From the NCBI GenBank assembly GCA_041392665.1, contig JAWKLQ010000027.1:62001-126000 (forward strand): a DNA stretch of 64,000 nucleotides. Reading direction: 5' to 3'. Of the stretch, positions 34,493 to 43,072 are shown in pieces. The notes under the pieces are model-generated. The model was not told the origin of the DNA, ran no database searches, and was given only the letters and a program-made list of their open reading frames with translations. This DNA comes from Flavilitoribacter sp020436695. Lineage in GTDB: Bacteria > Bacteroidota > Bacteroidia > Chitinophagales > Saprospiraceae. The stretch's first letter is position 1; every line of letters begins with the position of its first letter. Both the position numbers and the translations under genes were made by a program.

Positions 34493-37400
34493 ATGAGTAG
34501 CAGGGACGATTACCGACTGTTGATTGAAAAACTCGATCAATTTATCCGCAAATACTACATCAACCAAATGATCCGCGGTGCCTTGTACAGCACGGCTTTG
34601 ATCGTGGTTTTCTTTTTGTTGATCGCCTATCTCGAATACTCTTTCTATTTCGATACCGGAATCCGCCGTCTGATGTTCTTCTCCTTTTTGGGCATCAGTC
34701 TGTTCGCCATTGGTGGTTGGGTAGCTTTACCCATTCTCCATTACTTCCGCCTGGGAAAGATCATTTCCCACGAGAAGGCGGCCACGATCATCGGCAATCA
34801 CTTTTCTAATGTAAAAGATAAACTACTAAATATTCTTCAGCTGCGCCATCAAGCCGATTCGGCCAGCCAGAAAGAACTGATCCTGGCGAGTATCAACCAA
34901 AAATCAGCGGAGATCCAGCCGGTACCCTTCAAGTCAGCCATCAACCTGGCTCAAAACCGCAAGTATCTCCGTTACGCCCTGCCTCCGCTCCTGCTGCTGA
35001 TCGTGCTGCTGTTTGCCGCACCGAGTATGATCAAGGACAGTACTAACCGACTGTTCCACAGCGGACAAAAATTTGAACGCCCTGCTCCCTTTCACTTCGT
35101 TTTGGAGCAGGATGAGCTTTCGGTCGTGCAATTTTCCGATTTCCCGCTGACTGTTAAGATCGAGGGAGATCAGTTGCCGGCGGAAGTATTCATCGATGTA
35201 GACAACTATCAGTACCGGCTGACGAAGGTAGCACCCAATGAATTTTCCTATCAGTTCAATAATGTACAGAAGGATGTGGAGTTCAAGCTGTTCTCCAGTG
35301 GAGTTGAATCCGATGATTATACCCTGGCCGTACTGAAGAAACCAAATATTCTGGGTTTCGAACTAAAACTGGACTATCCGGCCTACACCCAGCGCAATGA
35401 TGAAACACTGAACAGTATTGGTGATGTAACCGTGCCGGTGGGCACGCATATCGACTGGATCTTCAATGCCGAAAATACCGATGCCGTGCAATTGCGTTTT
35501 TCCGGTAGCGGCGAACTGCTCACCACTAATCGCTTTAGCGACGATCTGTTCTCCTACAAAAAACAGGCGATGCAGAACGAGACCTACAAGCTGTATGTTT
35601 CCAACTCATCTTTGCCTAATGCCGATTCCATCGGTTATACACTATCTATTGTTCCCGATCTCTACCCCTCCATTAAAGCTGAGCAGTTTGTAGACAGTAC
35701 CGATAAAAAACTTAGCTTTTTCGTTGGTGATGCTTCCGATGATTATGGGTTGAGCAGCCTGAGCTTCAATTATCGCGTTAAACCGGCCGAAGGAGCCGAA
35801 GGTGATCTGAAAACGATCCCCCTCAATCTGCCAAAAGGCAAAGAGGTACGTTTCGATCATACCTTCGATCTGAAGGAACTTTCGCTGAAACCCGGCGATG
35901 AAGTGACCTATTATTTCGAAGTATACGATAATGACGGGGTACACGGTGCCAAAGCGGCTCGCACCAATGTCATGGTCTATGCCGTACCGACCGTGGATGA
36001 GTTCCAGGCCATGGCCGAGCAGAATGATAAGAAGATCAAGGACCAACTGCAAAAGTCACTGGAAGAATCCAAAAAGCTGCAGGAGGATGTGAAAGAAATG
36101 CGCGAAAAACTGCTGCAGGAAAAAGAGATGGACTGGCAAAGTCGTAAGGAACTCGAAAAACTGATGGAGCGTCAGAAAGAACTCGAGAAGCAGATGGAAG
36201 AAGCCAAAGAGGCTTACGAGGAGAACCTGAAGAACCAGGAGGAGTTCACGGAGATGGACGAGCGCATCATGGAGAAGCAGGAAAAATTGCAAGAGCTTTT
36301 CGAAGAGGTGATGAGTGAAGATATGAAAGAACTCATGGAGCAGATCGAGGAGATGCTACAGGAAATGGAGAAAGAGAACGCGCTGGAAATGATGGAAGAT
36401 TTTGAAATGAACGACGAGGAACTCGAAAAAGAGCTCGATCGTTTGTACGAAATGTTCAAGCAGTTGGAGGTTGAGCAGGAAATGCAGGATATGATCGAAC
36501 AGTTGGAGGAAATGGCCGAACAACAGGAAGAGTTGTCCGAACAGACCCAAAACGAGGATCTACCGCAGGAAGAACTACAGGAAAAGCAGTCCGATCTCCA
36601 GGAGAAAATGGAGAAAATGGAAGAGAAAATGGAAAGTCTCCAGGAAAAGAACAGTGAACTGGAGAATCCAAAAGAGATAGATGATCAGCAGCAGCAGATG
36701 GATGATGTGCAGCAGCAAATGGAACAGAGCCAAGACCAAATGCAGCAACAGCAGAACCAGAAAGCTTCCGAATCTCAAAAGAAGGCTGCAGAACAAATGC
36801 GGGAAATGGCCATGCAGATGCAAATGCAAATGCAGCAACAGGAGATGGAGCAGATGCAGGAAGACATGCAGGCACTACGTCAGTTGTTGGAAAATCTGGT
36901 TGGCCTCTCCTTCGATCAGGAAGATCTTATCGATGAATTTGCTGAAGTCAATATCAATACCCCACGCTACGTTGAGCTGGTGCAAGATCAGTTTAAATTA
37001 CAGGACGATTTCCGGCTGATCGAAGACAGCCTGCAGGCATTAAGCAAGCGCGTATTCCAGATCGAATCCTACGTAACCGAAAAGGTTACTGAGATCAAGG
37101 ACAATATGAATAATGCACTTGATGATCTGGAAGAACGCCGCAAGCCCCAGGCCGGCGACCATCAACAGCGGGCCATGACCAATGTCAATGATCTGGCACT
37201 GATGCTGAGCGAGACCATGAACCAGATGCAACAGCAAATGTCCGGTATGATGCAGGGCAACCAGATGTGTACCAAACCCGGCGGCCAGGGCAAACAGGGC
37301 CAGCAGCCGCAGGATAAACTCAGTCCGGGTCAGCAGGGGGTCAACGAACAAATGCAACGACTCCGCGATCAGCTAAAAAGCGGGAAAGGGGCTAGTAGCC

Positions 37401-37819
37401 GGGATTTTGCCCAGCTCGCCGCCCGCCAGGCCGCACTCCGCAAGGCGCTGCGTGAAAAGCAGAACGAATTGCAAAAACAGGGTAAAGGCAGTAAAGAACT
37501 GGAAGATATCATCCAGCAAATGGACAAGACAGAAACCGAGCTGGTTAACAAACAACTGTCTAATGAGACCATGAAGCGGCAGGAGGATATACTCACCCGT
37601 CTGTTGGAACACGAAAAGGCAGAAAGAGAACGGGAATTCGATAAAAAGCGCCAGGCGGAATCCGGTACGGAGAAAGAACGGAAAATACCGCCTTCTATGG
37701 AAGAGTATCTCAAAAAACGTCAGGCTGAGATCGAAATGTATAAAGCGGTTTCCCCATCCCTGAAGCCTTACTACAAATACTTAGTAGAAGAGTACCTAAA
37801 ATCCCTGAAGTCTGAATAA
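34493..37819 (+). CDS. DUF4175-family membrane protein with long Glu/Gln/Met-rich coiled coil
   Basis: 1108 residues. Three membrane helices near the N-terminus (about 27-47, 61-82 and 162-178). A beta-rich region (about 190-500) follows, including YFEVYDNDGVHGAKAARTNV. From about 510 to 880 lies a very long coiled coil built from Glu, Gln, Lys and Met (for example MQQQMSGMMQGNQ), broken by a small globular piece near 810-860. The C-terminal part is again helical and ends KPYYKYLVEEYLKSL. This is the layout of the DUF4175 family of Bacteroidota. Function unknown; a large envelope-anchored protein. Low-complexity composition gives long false frames on the other strand. Confidence 0.82.
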   Translation: MSSRDDYRLLIEKLDQFIRKYYINQMIRGALYSTALIVVFFLLIAYLEYSFYFDTGIRRLMFFSFLGISLFAIGGWVALPILHYFRLGKIISHEKAATIIGNHFSNVKDKLLNILQLRHQADSASQKELILASINQKSAEIQPVPFKSAINLAQNRKYLRYALPPLLLLIVLLFAAPSMIKDSTNRLFHSGQKFERPAPFHFVLEQDELSVVQFSDFPLTVKIEGDQLPAEVFIDVDNYQYRLTKVAPNEFSYQFNNVQKDVEFKLFSSGVESDDYTLAVLKKPNILGFELKLDYPAYTQRNDETLNSIGDVTVPVGTHIDWIFNAENTDAVQLRFSGSGELLTTNRFSDDLFSYKKQAMQNETYKLYVSNSSLPNADSIGYTLSIVPDLYPSIKAEQFVDSTDKKLSFFVGDASDDYGLSSLSFNYRVKPAEGAEGDLKTIPLNLPKGKEVRFDHTFDLKELSLKPGDEVTYYFEVYDNDGVHGAKAARTNVMVYAVPTVDEFQAMAEQNDKKIKDQLQKSLEESKKLQEDVKEMREKLLQEKEMDWQSRKELEKLMERQKELEKQMEEAKEAYEENLKNQEEFTEMDERIMEKQEKLQELFEEVMSEDMKELMEQIEEMLQEMEKENALEMMEDFEMNDEELEKELDRLYEMFKQLEVEQEMQDMIEQLEEMAEQQEELSEQTQNEDLPQEELQEKQSDLQEKMEKMEEKMESLQEKNSELENPKEIDDQQQQMDDVQQQMEQSQDQMQQQQNQKASESQKKAAEQMREMAMQMQMQMQQQEMEQMQEDMQALRQLLENLVGLSFDQEDLIDEFAEVNINTPRYVELVQDQFKLQDDFRLIEDSLQALSKRVFQIESYVTEKVTEIKDNMNNALDDLEERRKPQAGDHQQRAMTNVNDLALMLSETMNQMQQQMSGMMQGNQMCTKPGGQGKQGQQPQDKLSPGQQGVNEQMQRLRDQLKSGKGASSRDFAQLAARQAALRKALREKQNELQKQGKGSKELEDIIQQMDKTETELVNKQLSNETMKRQEDILTRLLEHEKAEREREFDKKRQAESGTEKERKIPPSMEEYLKKRQAEIEMYKAVSPSLKPYYKYLVEEYLKSLKSE

Positions 37820-38247
37820 CTTTGCGCCGCAAAAGTAAGAGTCGACCCCGATATTAAAGCAGAATTAAAAATCTCTGACGATCAGTACTTAAAAAATATT
37901 TGTTGCCAGTTGCCGGTTGACCAAATTACCCGGCAACTGGCAACCGACTACAAATCAAGCCCCAGAAGTTAATAAAAGCAGTTCTTAAAATCCTCCATGC
38001 GTATCCGAAACACCCCTGGTTTGATCTCTCCAAACCCACACCTAACCAAACCGAGTTAATATTTTTAACGTTTATAAGTGACAAGGCGTACTTTTTGCGT
38101 CTTAGTATGTGAATATTGCTTTAATGCTCTGTAGCCCGGGTGTTTTCATATCATCGCCCTAACTATGTGTATTTTAACAATATTTTCTGCCAGGATAAGT
38201 TACGCCCTTGACTTTTACTTGAAAAAAGCTTAATTTTCACGGGTTCA
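37820..38247. other. Gene-free stretch before the RsbW-like gene
   Basis: 428 bp without a coding frame. A promoter-like taactttg at 37817-37824 overlaps the stop of the previous gene, and a perfect 15-bp hairpin lies at 37902-37944. The remainder is AT-rich and shows no other feature that I can name. Confidence 0.5.
37902..37944. terminator. 15-bp perfect hairpin downstream of the DUF4175 gene
   Basis: GTTGCCAGTTGCCGG at 37902-37916 pairs with CCGGCAACTGGCAAC at 37930-37944, loop 13 nt. It is 83 bp after the stop of the long gene. No U-tract follows, so it may be a factor-dependent terminator or a dispersed repeat rather than an intrinsic terminator. Confidence 0.45.
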
Positions 38248-38661
38248 ATGAATAAGAGCACCAAATCAGTTATGCTAAGATTACCTTCGAATCCTCGAAA
38301 CGTCTGTCAGGTAGAGAGCTTTGTGCAAAGATTGATGGAAAAATACCGACTCAGCCCAGACGTTTATGGCAATATTTTGATTAGTCTCACCGAAGCGGTT
38401 AATAATGCCATTATCCACGGCAACCGCAAAGATGAATCCAAAACGGTAAAGATCCAGCTCAGTCAGGACAAAGGCCATCTTGCGATCCGGGTTTCCGACG
38501 AAGGTCGCGGCTTTGATTATCAGAGCATACCGGATCCTACCTCACCGGAAAACCTTACTAAAATTGGTGGACGCGGTGTTTTTCTCATGCAACAGCTTTC
38601 CGACCGGATCCACTTTCACGATAATGGCCGTACTGTGGAAATGCAATTCAGGCTCCAATAG
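38248..38661 (+). CDS. RsbW/SpoIIAB-like ATP-binding protein (anti-sigma factor type)
   Basis: 137 residues. HATPase_c fold: N box SLTEAVNNAIIHGNRKDES (about 49-67), G1 box VSDEGRGFD (about 85-93), G2 box GGRGVFLMQQLSD (about 109-121). This is the stand-alone serine kinase/anti-sigma group. In Bacteroidota such a gene is frequently next to ybeY, as here (5 bp gap, same strand). No anti-anti-sigma (STAS) gene is nearby, so its partner is unknown. Start ATG at 38248. Confidence 0.85.
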   Translation: MNKSTKSVMLRLPSNPRNVCQVESFVQRLMEKYRLSPDVYGNILISLTEAVNNAIIHGNRKDESKTVKIQLSQDKGHLAIRVSDEGRGFDYQSIPDPTSPENLTKIGGRGVFLMQQLSDRIHFHDNGRTVEMQFRLQ

Positions 38662-38666
38662 AACAT

Positions 38667-39149
38667 ATGCCTAACGAAGATCTGCCTTTTATTCTTCCTC
38701 CTGATCACGAAGAGGAGCCGGAGCAGTCTATTATTTTCCAATCTGAAGAAATTGATTTTCAATTAGACAACGAAGCAGCTGTTGCGGAGTGGATCGTTTC
38801 TGTTATAAACATGGAGAAGTGCCGGCTGACCGGTGTTAACTTCATTTTTTGCTCGGACGATTATCTGCACCAGATCAACGTCACTTACCTCGATCATGAT
38901 ACACTAACCGATATCATCACTTTTCCCTATGATGACCCACCTGTTATCCACGGTGATATCTTTATCAGCATCGATCGCATTCGCGATAATGCTACCCAGT
39001 TGAAAACGGATTTTTCGACTGAATTGCATCGTGTTATTATTCACGGGGTGCTCCACCTATGCGGATACGGCGATAAAACGCCTGAAGAAAAAAGCAGAAT
39101 GACCCAAAAAGAGGATAACGCCCTGCAACTGTATGATCAGGCATCGTAG
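38667..39149 (+). CDS. ybeY: Endoribonuclease YbeY (rRNA maturation)
   Basis: 160 residues. The zinc site is visible in HGVLHLCGYGDKTPEEKSRM (the HxxxHxxGYxH/D signature), and the upstream block is YLDHDTLTDIITFPYDD then GDIFISIDRI. YbeY trims 16S rRNA and takes part in ribosome quality control. It starts 5 bp after the RsbW-like gene and is presumably transcribed with it. The family's third metal ligand, usually His, is represented by Asp in GYGD, as is common in Bacteroidota. Confidence 0.93.
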   Translation: MPNEDLPFILPPDHEEEPEQSIIFQSEEIDFQLDNEAAVAEWIVSVINMEKCRLTGVNFIFCSDDYLHQINVTYLDHDTLTDIITFPYDDPPVIHGDIFISIDRIRDNATQLKTDFSTELHRVIIHGVLHLCGYGDKTPEEKSRMTQKEDNALQLYDQAS

Positions 39150-39200
39150 TTGCCGGAAAAAATAGCTCACCTAACCTCTTATATAGCAAGCAAAAATGAA

Positions 39201-39208
39201 TACTTTTG
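39201..39208 (+). promoter_or_regulatory. Bacteroidota -7 element TACTTTTG of the thr operon
   Basis: tacttttgcagc matches the phylum's TAnnTTTG -7 consensus with the usual trailing GCA. No clear -33 TTTG is seen at the expected spacing. It would give a transcript start near 39215 and a leader of about 355 nt in front of thrA. Confidence 0.5.
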
Positions 39209-39250
39209 CAGCTTCAAATATTTAAGAGATGCTATATAGGCAGCTCTTAA

Positions 39251-39325
39251 TGGACGATCTATCTATGCTGTTTTAACCCTTGTTACATTGTGAAACAATG
39301 AAACCATGAAACAGCGAATCGTCCA
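39251..39325 (+). ncRNA. Candidate structured RNA element in the thr leader
   Basis: Two collinear arms pair: TGGACGAT (39251-39258) with ATCGTCCA (39318-39325), and inside it GCTGTTT (39267-39273) with AAACAGC (39309-39315). A small TTGTT/AACAA hairpin (39280-39284 with 39294-39298) closes the centre. Nested perfect arms of 8 and 7 bp are unlikely by chance over 75 nt. Position between promoter and thrA suggests an attenuator or ligand-responsive leader; I do not recognise a known riboswitch. Confidence 0.45.
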
Positions 39326-39572
39326 CTGGATCTTAAAAGGACATCCATATTACTCCCTAACCAATGTCGCTACGCTTAATTAACTCAAGTTGTCAGTCGT
39401 CAGTAGATCAGTTGTGTTGGAAAAACGGTCAACGCGGAATGGACAGCATTGAAGCCTTCGTTTTAAGGTAATCCGGGCCAATACCTTTGATTTTTAGCAC
39501 TGGTATGACTAACTAACAACAGGGTAACTGACCACTTAAATTAACTAGCGGTACCATTGAATTCAATCTAAC

Positions 39573-42032
39573 ATGAAAGTACTGAAATTCGGCGGATCTT
39601 CGGTTGCGACCCCGGAACGTATCCAGGCTATAGCTGATATACTAAAGCGATATTATGCTAACGGAGAAAAATTTACGGTCGTCTTTTCTGCATTCGGTGG
39701 TATCACTGACCTGTTGCTGGACATGGGAAAACTGGCGGCAAAGGGCGATGAAAATTACCGGGAGAAATTTAGTGCCTTCAGTAGTCGTCACTTTGAGGCG
39801 GCGGAAGCATTGTTCCACGAAGACCATTTAAGTGAGGTAATGCCCGTTCTGGAAAAGAACCATGAGGTACTCAAGAATCTGCTCCACGGCGTATTCCTGG
39901 TGAGAGAAGCTTCGAAGCGGAGCATGGATTATGTGTTGAGTTTTGGAGAGCGAAACTCCACCTTTATCATTGCCAATTATTTCAGGCAGGAAGGACTTCC
40001 CACCGCTTATCTGGATGCCCGGAAAGTCATCAAAACCGATAAGACCTTCGGTGCGGCCCGGGTGGATATGGAGCTGACTGAAAAGACGATCCGCCAGTAT
40101 TATGATGCTCATCCCAATGAGATCCATATTGTTACCGGCTTTATAGCTGCCGACAAAGGAGGCCTAACCACTACCCTCGGTCGGGGCGGTTCGGATTATT
40201 CTGCTTCGCTTCTTGCCTCCGGTCTGGATGCAGAGGCGATCGAAATTTGGACGGATGTTGATGGTGTGTTGACAGCGGATCCAAGGAAAGTATCCAAAGC
40301 ATTCACCATACCACGGATGACTTACGCCGAAGCTATGGAAATGTCTCACTTTGGAGCGAAGGTGATCTACCCTCCCACTTTGATGCCGGCATTAAAAAAG
40401 CAGATCCCACTTACGATCAAAAATACTTTTAATCCCGATTTTGCCGGTACCTTGATCTCCGATGAAGCGGATCCGGGCGGTCATGCGGTTAAAGGTATTT
40501 CTTCCATCAACGAAGTGGCTTTGCTTACGCTTTCCGGTGGAGGGCTTTTCGGCGTGCCCGGTATTGCCGGAAGATTATTTACTGCTCTGGCTCAGGGTGA
40601 CATCAACGTCATATTGATCACCCAGGGATCTTCCGAGCATGCCATTAGTTTTGCCATTCAGCCTAAGCTGGCGGCCAAAGCGAAAAAGCGAGTAGAGTCT
40701 GCCTTTGAATACGAGATGAAAACCGGGATCGTAGACCCGGTAAGAGTGGAAGAGAATCTGTCGGTAGTTGCCATCATTGGTGAAAATATGCGATATCGGC
40801 CCGGTATTTCCGGCCGGCTGTTCCAGGCGCTGGGCAAGAACGGTATCAATGCTATAGCCATTGCCCAGGGATCATCGGAACTCAATGTCTCAGTGGTTAT
40901 CAACCGCAATAATGAATCCAAGGCATTAAATGCGCTGCACGAGACCTTCTTCCTTTCGGATACCAAAGAGCTGCATTTGTTTATGGTGGGCGTAGGACTA
41001 ATTGGCAGTACCCTGATCAAACAGATCCAGGACCAGGCAGAGTTTCTAAGAAAGACCCGTTCGCTGGAACTTCGTATTGTCGGGATGACCAATACGAAGA
41101 CTATGCATTTTAATGAAATCGGTATCGATCTCACTAACTGGAAGAAAAAACTGAAAGAGTCGGAAACGGCAGCTGATATGAGAGCCTTCATCCAAAAGAT
41201 GAAAGCAATGAACTTGCCCAATTCCATTTTTGTGGATAATACGGCCGATGAATCTATTGCTGCTTTTTATGAAGAAATACTGGATGCCAGCATTTCTATT
41301 TCCACGCCAAATAAGATTGCAACTTCTTCTGCATATCTCCAGTACCAGCGTCTGAAGACGATCGCGCAGAAACGGGGCGTACAGTTTCTTTATGAAACCA
41401 ATGTGGGTGCCGGCCTGCCGGTAATATCAACGCTGAACGACCTCATCATCAGTGGTGATCAGATCACAAAGATCGAAGGTGTATTGTCGGGTTCTTTGTC
41501 GTTCATCTTCAATTCTTATAAAGCCGGAACTTCTTTCAGCGACATTGTAAAAGAGGCTCAGAAAAGAGGCTACACAGAACCGGACCCCAGAGTAGACCTC
41601 AATGGGCTTGACGTGAGAAGAAAGCTGATCATCCTGGCCCGCGAATCCGGATATCCGATAGAGGCCAAAGAAGTGATGATCGAGAATATACTTCCGGTAG
41701 CATGTCAGGAAGCACCAACGGTAGAAAGCTTCTTTAAAGCTTTGGAAAAAGCCGATGATCATTTTGAGACTATGCGTCAAAAAGCAGAAAACGAAGGTAA
41801 GGTGTTGCGTATGATTGCCAAGCTGGATAACGGTCATGCCAGTATAGGCCTGGAAGCTGTAGATTCCAGTCACCCCTTCTACGGATTGAGTGGCAGTGAT
41901 AATATGATCGTATTTACCACCAAACGTTACGAAGAGCGGCCGCTGGTAGTAAGAGGCCCGGGCGCCGGAGCGGAAGTAACAGCGGCAGGCGTATTCGCTG
42001 AGATTATTAAGATCGGCAATCTGCTTTATTGA
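39573..42032 (+). CDS. thrA: Bifunctional aspartate kinase / homoserine dehydrogenase
   Basis: 819 residues. The aspartokinase domain (1-290) has MKVLKFGGSSVATPERI and TTTLGRGGSDYSASLLA. Two ACT domains follow (about 310-465), with VPGIAGRLFTALAQGDINVI and RPGISGRLFQALGKNGINAI. The homoserine dehydrogenase domain (465-819) starts LHLFMVGVGLIGSTLIKQI and contains ETNVGAGLPVISTLNDLI and RGPGAGAEVTAAGVFAEII. It catalyses the first and third steps of the aspartate pathway to threonine and methionine; the ACT domains imply threonine feedback. First gene of thrA-thrB-thrC with gaps of 99 and 8 bp. Confidence 0.97.
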   Translation: MKVLKFGGSSVATPERIQAIADILKRYYANGEKFTVVFSAFGGITDLLLDMGKLAAKGDENYREKFSAFSSRHFEAAEALFHEDHLSEVMPVLEKNHEVLKNLLHGVFLVREASKRSMDYVLSFGERNSTFIIANYFRQEGLPTAYLDARKVIKTDKTFGAARVDMELTEKTIRQYYDAHPNEIHIVTGFIAADKGGLTTTLGRGGSDYSASLLASGLDAEAIEIWTDVDGVLTADPRKVSKAFTIPRMTYAEAMEMSHFGAKVIYPPTLMPALKKQIPLTIKNTFNPDFAGTLISDEADPGGHAVKGISSINEVALLTLSGGGLFGVPGIAGRLFTALAQGDINVILITQGSSEHAISFAIQPKLAAKAKKRVESAFEYEMKTGIVDPVRVEENLSVVAIIGENMRYRPGISGRLFQALGKNGINAIAIAQGSSELNVSVVINRNNESKALNALHETFFLSDTKELHLFMVGVGLIGSTLIKQIQDQAEFLRKTRSLELRIVGMTNTKTMHFNEIGIDLTNWKKKLKESETAADMRAFIQKMKAMNLPNSIFVDNTADESIAAFYEEILDASISISTPNKIATSSAYLQYQRLKTIAQKRGVQFLYETNVGAGLPVISTLNDLIISGDQITKIEGVLSGSLSFIFNSYKAGTSFSDIVKEAQKRGYTEPDPRVDLNGLDVRRKLIILARESGYPIEAKEVMIENILPVACQEAPTVESFFKALEKADDHFETMRQKAENEGKVLRMIAKLDNGHASIGLEAVDSSHPFYGLSGSDNMIVFTTKRYEERPLVVRGPGAGAEVTAAGVFAEIIKIGNLLY

Positions 42033-42131
42033 TCCAAACAACTGGTAATCAATCCATTAAAGCAAAAACAAAGTTTCACGAAGAGTGGTTTTATTACATA
42101 AACAATTGGTTATCAGATAGATAAATATTAA

Positions 42132-43064
42132 ATGAGTAATTCTATCCGCGTTTTTGCTCCTGCTTCCGTTGCTAATGTAGCGGTGGGTTTTGATATTTTA
42201 GGGTTCGCTCTCGACAAGCCGGGCGATGAGATCAAAGTGGGCTTTTCAGATCAACAAGGACTTCGTATTACAGCCATTACCGGTGCCGATGGAAAATTAC
42301 CGTTGGTGGTAGAAAAAAATACTGCCGGTTTTGCAGCCCAGCAACTCTTAAAGCATCTGAATAAAGAGGATATAGGCATCGATATGGAAATCCATAAAAA
42401 AATGCCTTTTGGTAGCGGCCTGGGTTCCAGCGCAGCTAGTGCAGCAGCAGGCGTGGTTGCTGTAAATGCGTTGCTCGGTTATCCACTCAATAAACAGGAA
42501 TTATTACATTTTGCTGTTCTCGGTGAGCAGATCGCTGATGGCGCTTATCACGCCGATAATGTAGCGCCGTCTCTGCTTGGGGGAATGATTCTGATCCGAA
42601 ATAATTCAGACCTGGATGTGCATCAACTTCCTATCCCGGATGACCTCTATGCAGCTGTAGTTCATCCCGATGTAGAGGTGCTGACCAAAGATGCAAGAGA
42701 CGTTTTGTCTGATCAGGTATGCCTGAAGAAATGTATTGAACAGGGAGGAAATCTAGCTGCGTTCATACTGGGACTAATGAATTCTGATTTTGAGTTGATA
42801 TCCCGTTCTTTGCACGATGTTATAATTGAGCCGCAACGCGCCCAATTGATCCCGAATTTTTATGACGTAAAAGAAGCAGCCGTTACGGCTGGAGCGTTGG
42901 GCTGTAGTATCTCCGGTGCTGGTCCATCTATCTTTGCACTGTGTCAGGGTGAAGAAACCGGCCGGGCAGTAGGCCAGGCAATGCAATCCGTTTTTAGCAG
43001 AGCCGGTATTGAAAACCAACTATATCTCTCCAACATCAATCGTGACGGAGCTGTAGTTCTATAA
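42132..43064 (+). CDS. thrB: Homoserine kinase
   Basis: 310 residues, GHMP kinase. ATP-binding motif MPFGSGLGSSAASAAAG (about 95-111), N-terminal VFAPASVANVAVGFDILGFA, and C-terminal GALGCSISGAGPSIFALCQG. It phosphorylates homoserine before threonine synthase. In frame and of normal length; 8 bp before the threonine synthase gene. Confidence 0.96.
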   Translation: MSNSIRVFAPASVANVAVGFDILGFALDKPGDEIKVGFSDQQGLRITAITGADGKLPLVVEKNTAGFAAQQLLKHLNKEDIGIDMEIHKKMPFGSGLGSSAASAAAGVVAVNALLGYPLNKQELLHFAVLGEQIADGAYHADNVAPSLLGGMILIRNNSDLDVHQLPIPDDLYAAVVHPDVEVLTKDARDVLSDQVCLKKCIEQGGNLAAFILGLMNSDFELISRSLHDVIIEPQRAQLIPNFYDVKEAAVTAGALGCSISGAGPSIFALCQGEETGRAVGQAMQSVFSRAGIENQLYLSNINRDGAVVL

Positions 43065-43072
43065 ATATTCCC

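Larger units (their letters stand above)
39150..39572 (+). other. Long structured leader region of the thr operon
   Basis: 423 bp without a large gene. It contains the -7 element at 39201, a nested stem (39251-39325), a possible 25-codon leader frame (39306-39383, starting MKQRIVHWILKG) and the motif ggtaactgaccactt at 39523-39537. The leader frame contains only two threonine codons, near its end, so classical Thr attenuation is not clear. Confidence 0.45.

Noticed and set aside
36456..36875. Pro/Ala/Ser/Phe-rich minus-strand frames in the DUF4175 gene
   Set aside because: They mirror the Glu/Gln/Met coiled-coil codons of the plus-strand gene.
39196..39225. Leader peptide MNTFAASNI at the thr promoter
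   Set aside because: Its ATG lies before the predicted transcript start, so it would not be on the mRNA.
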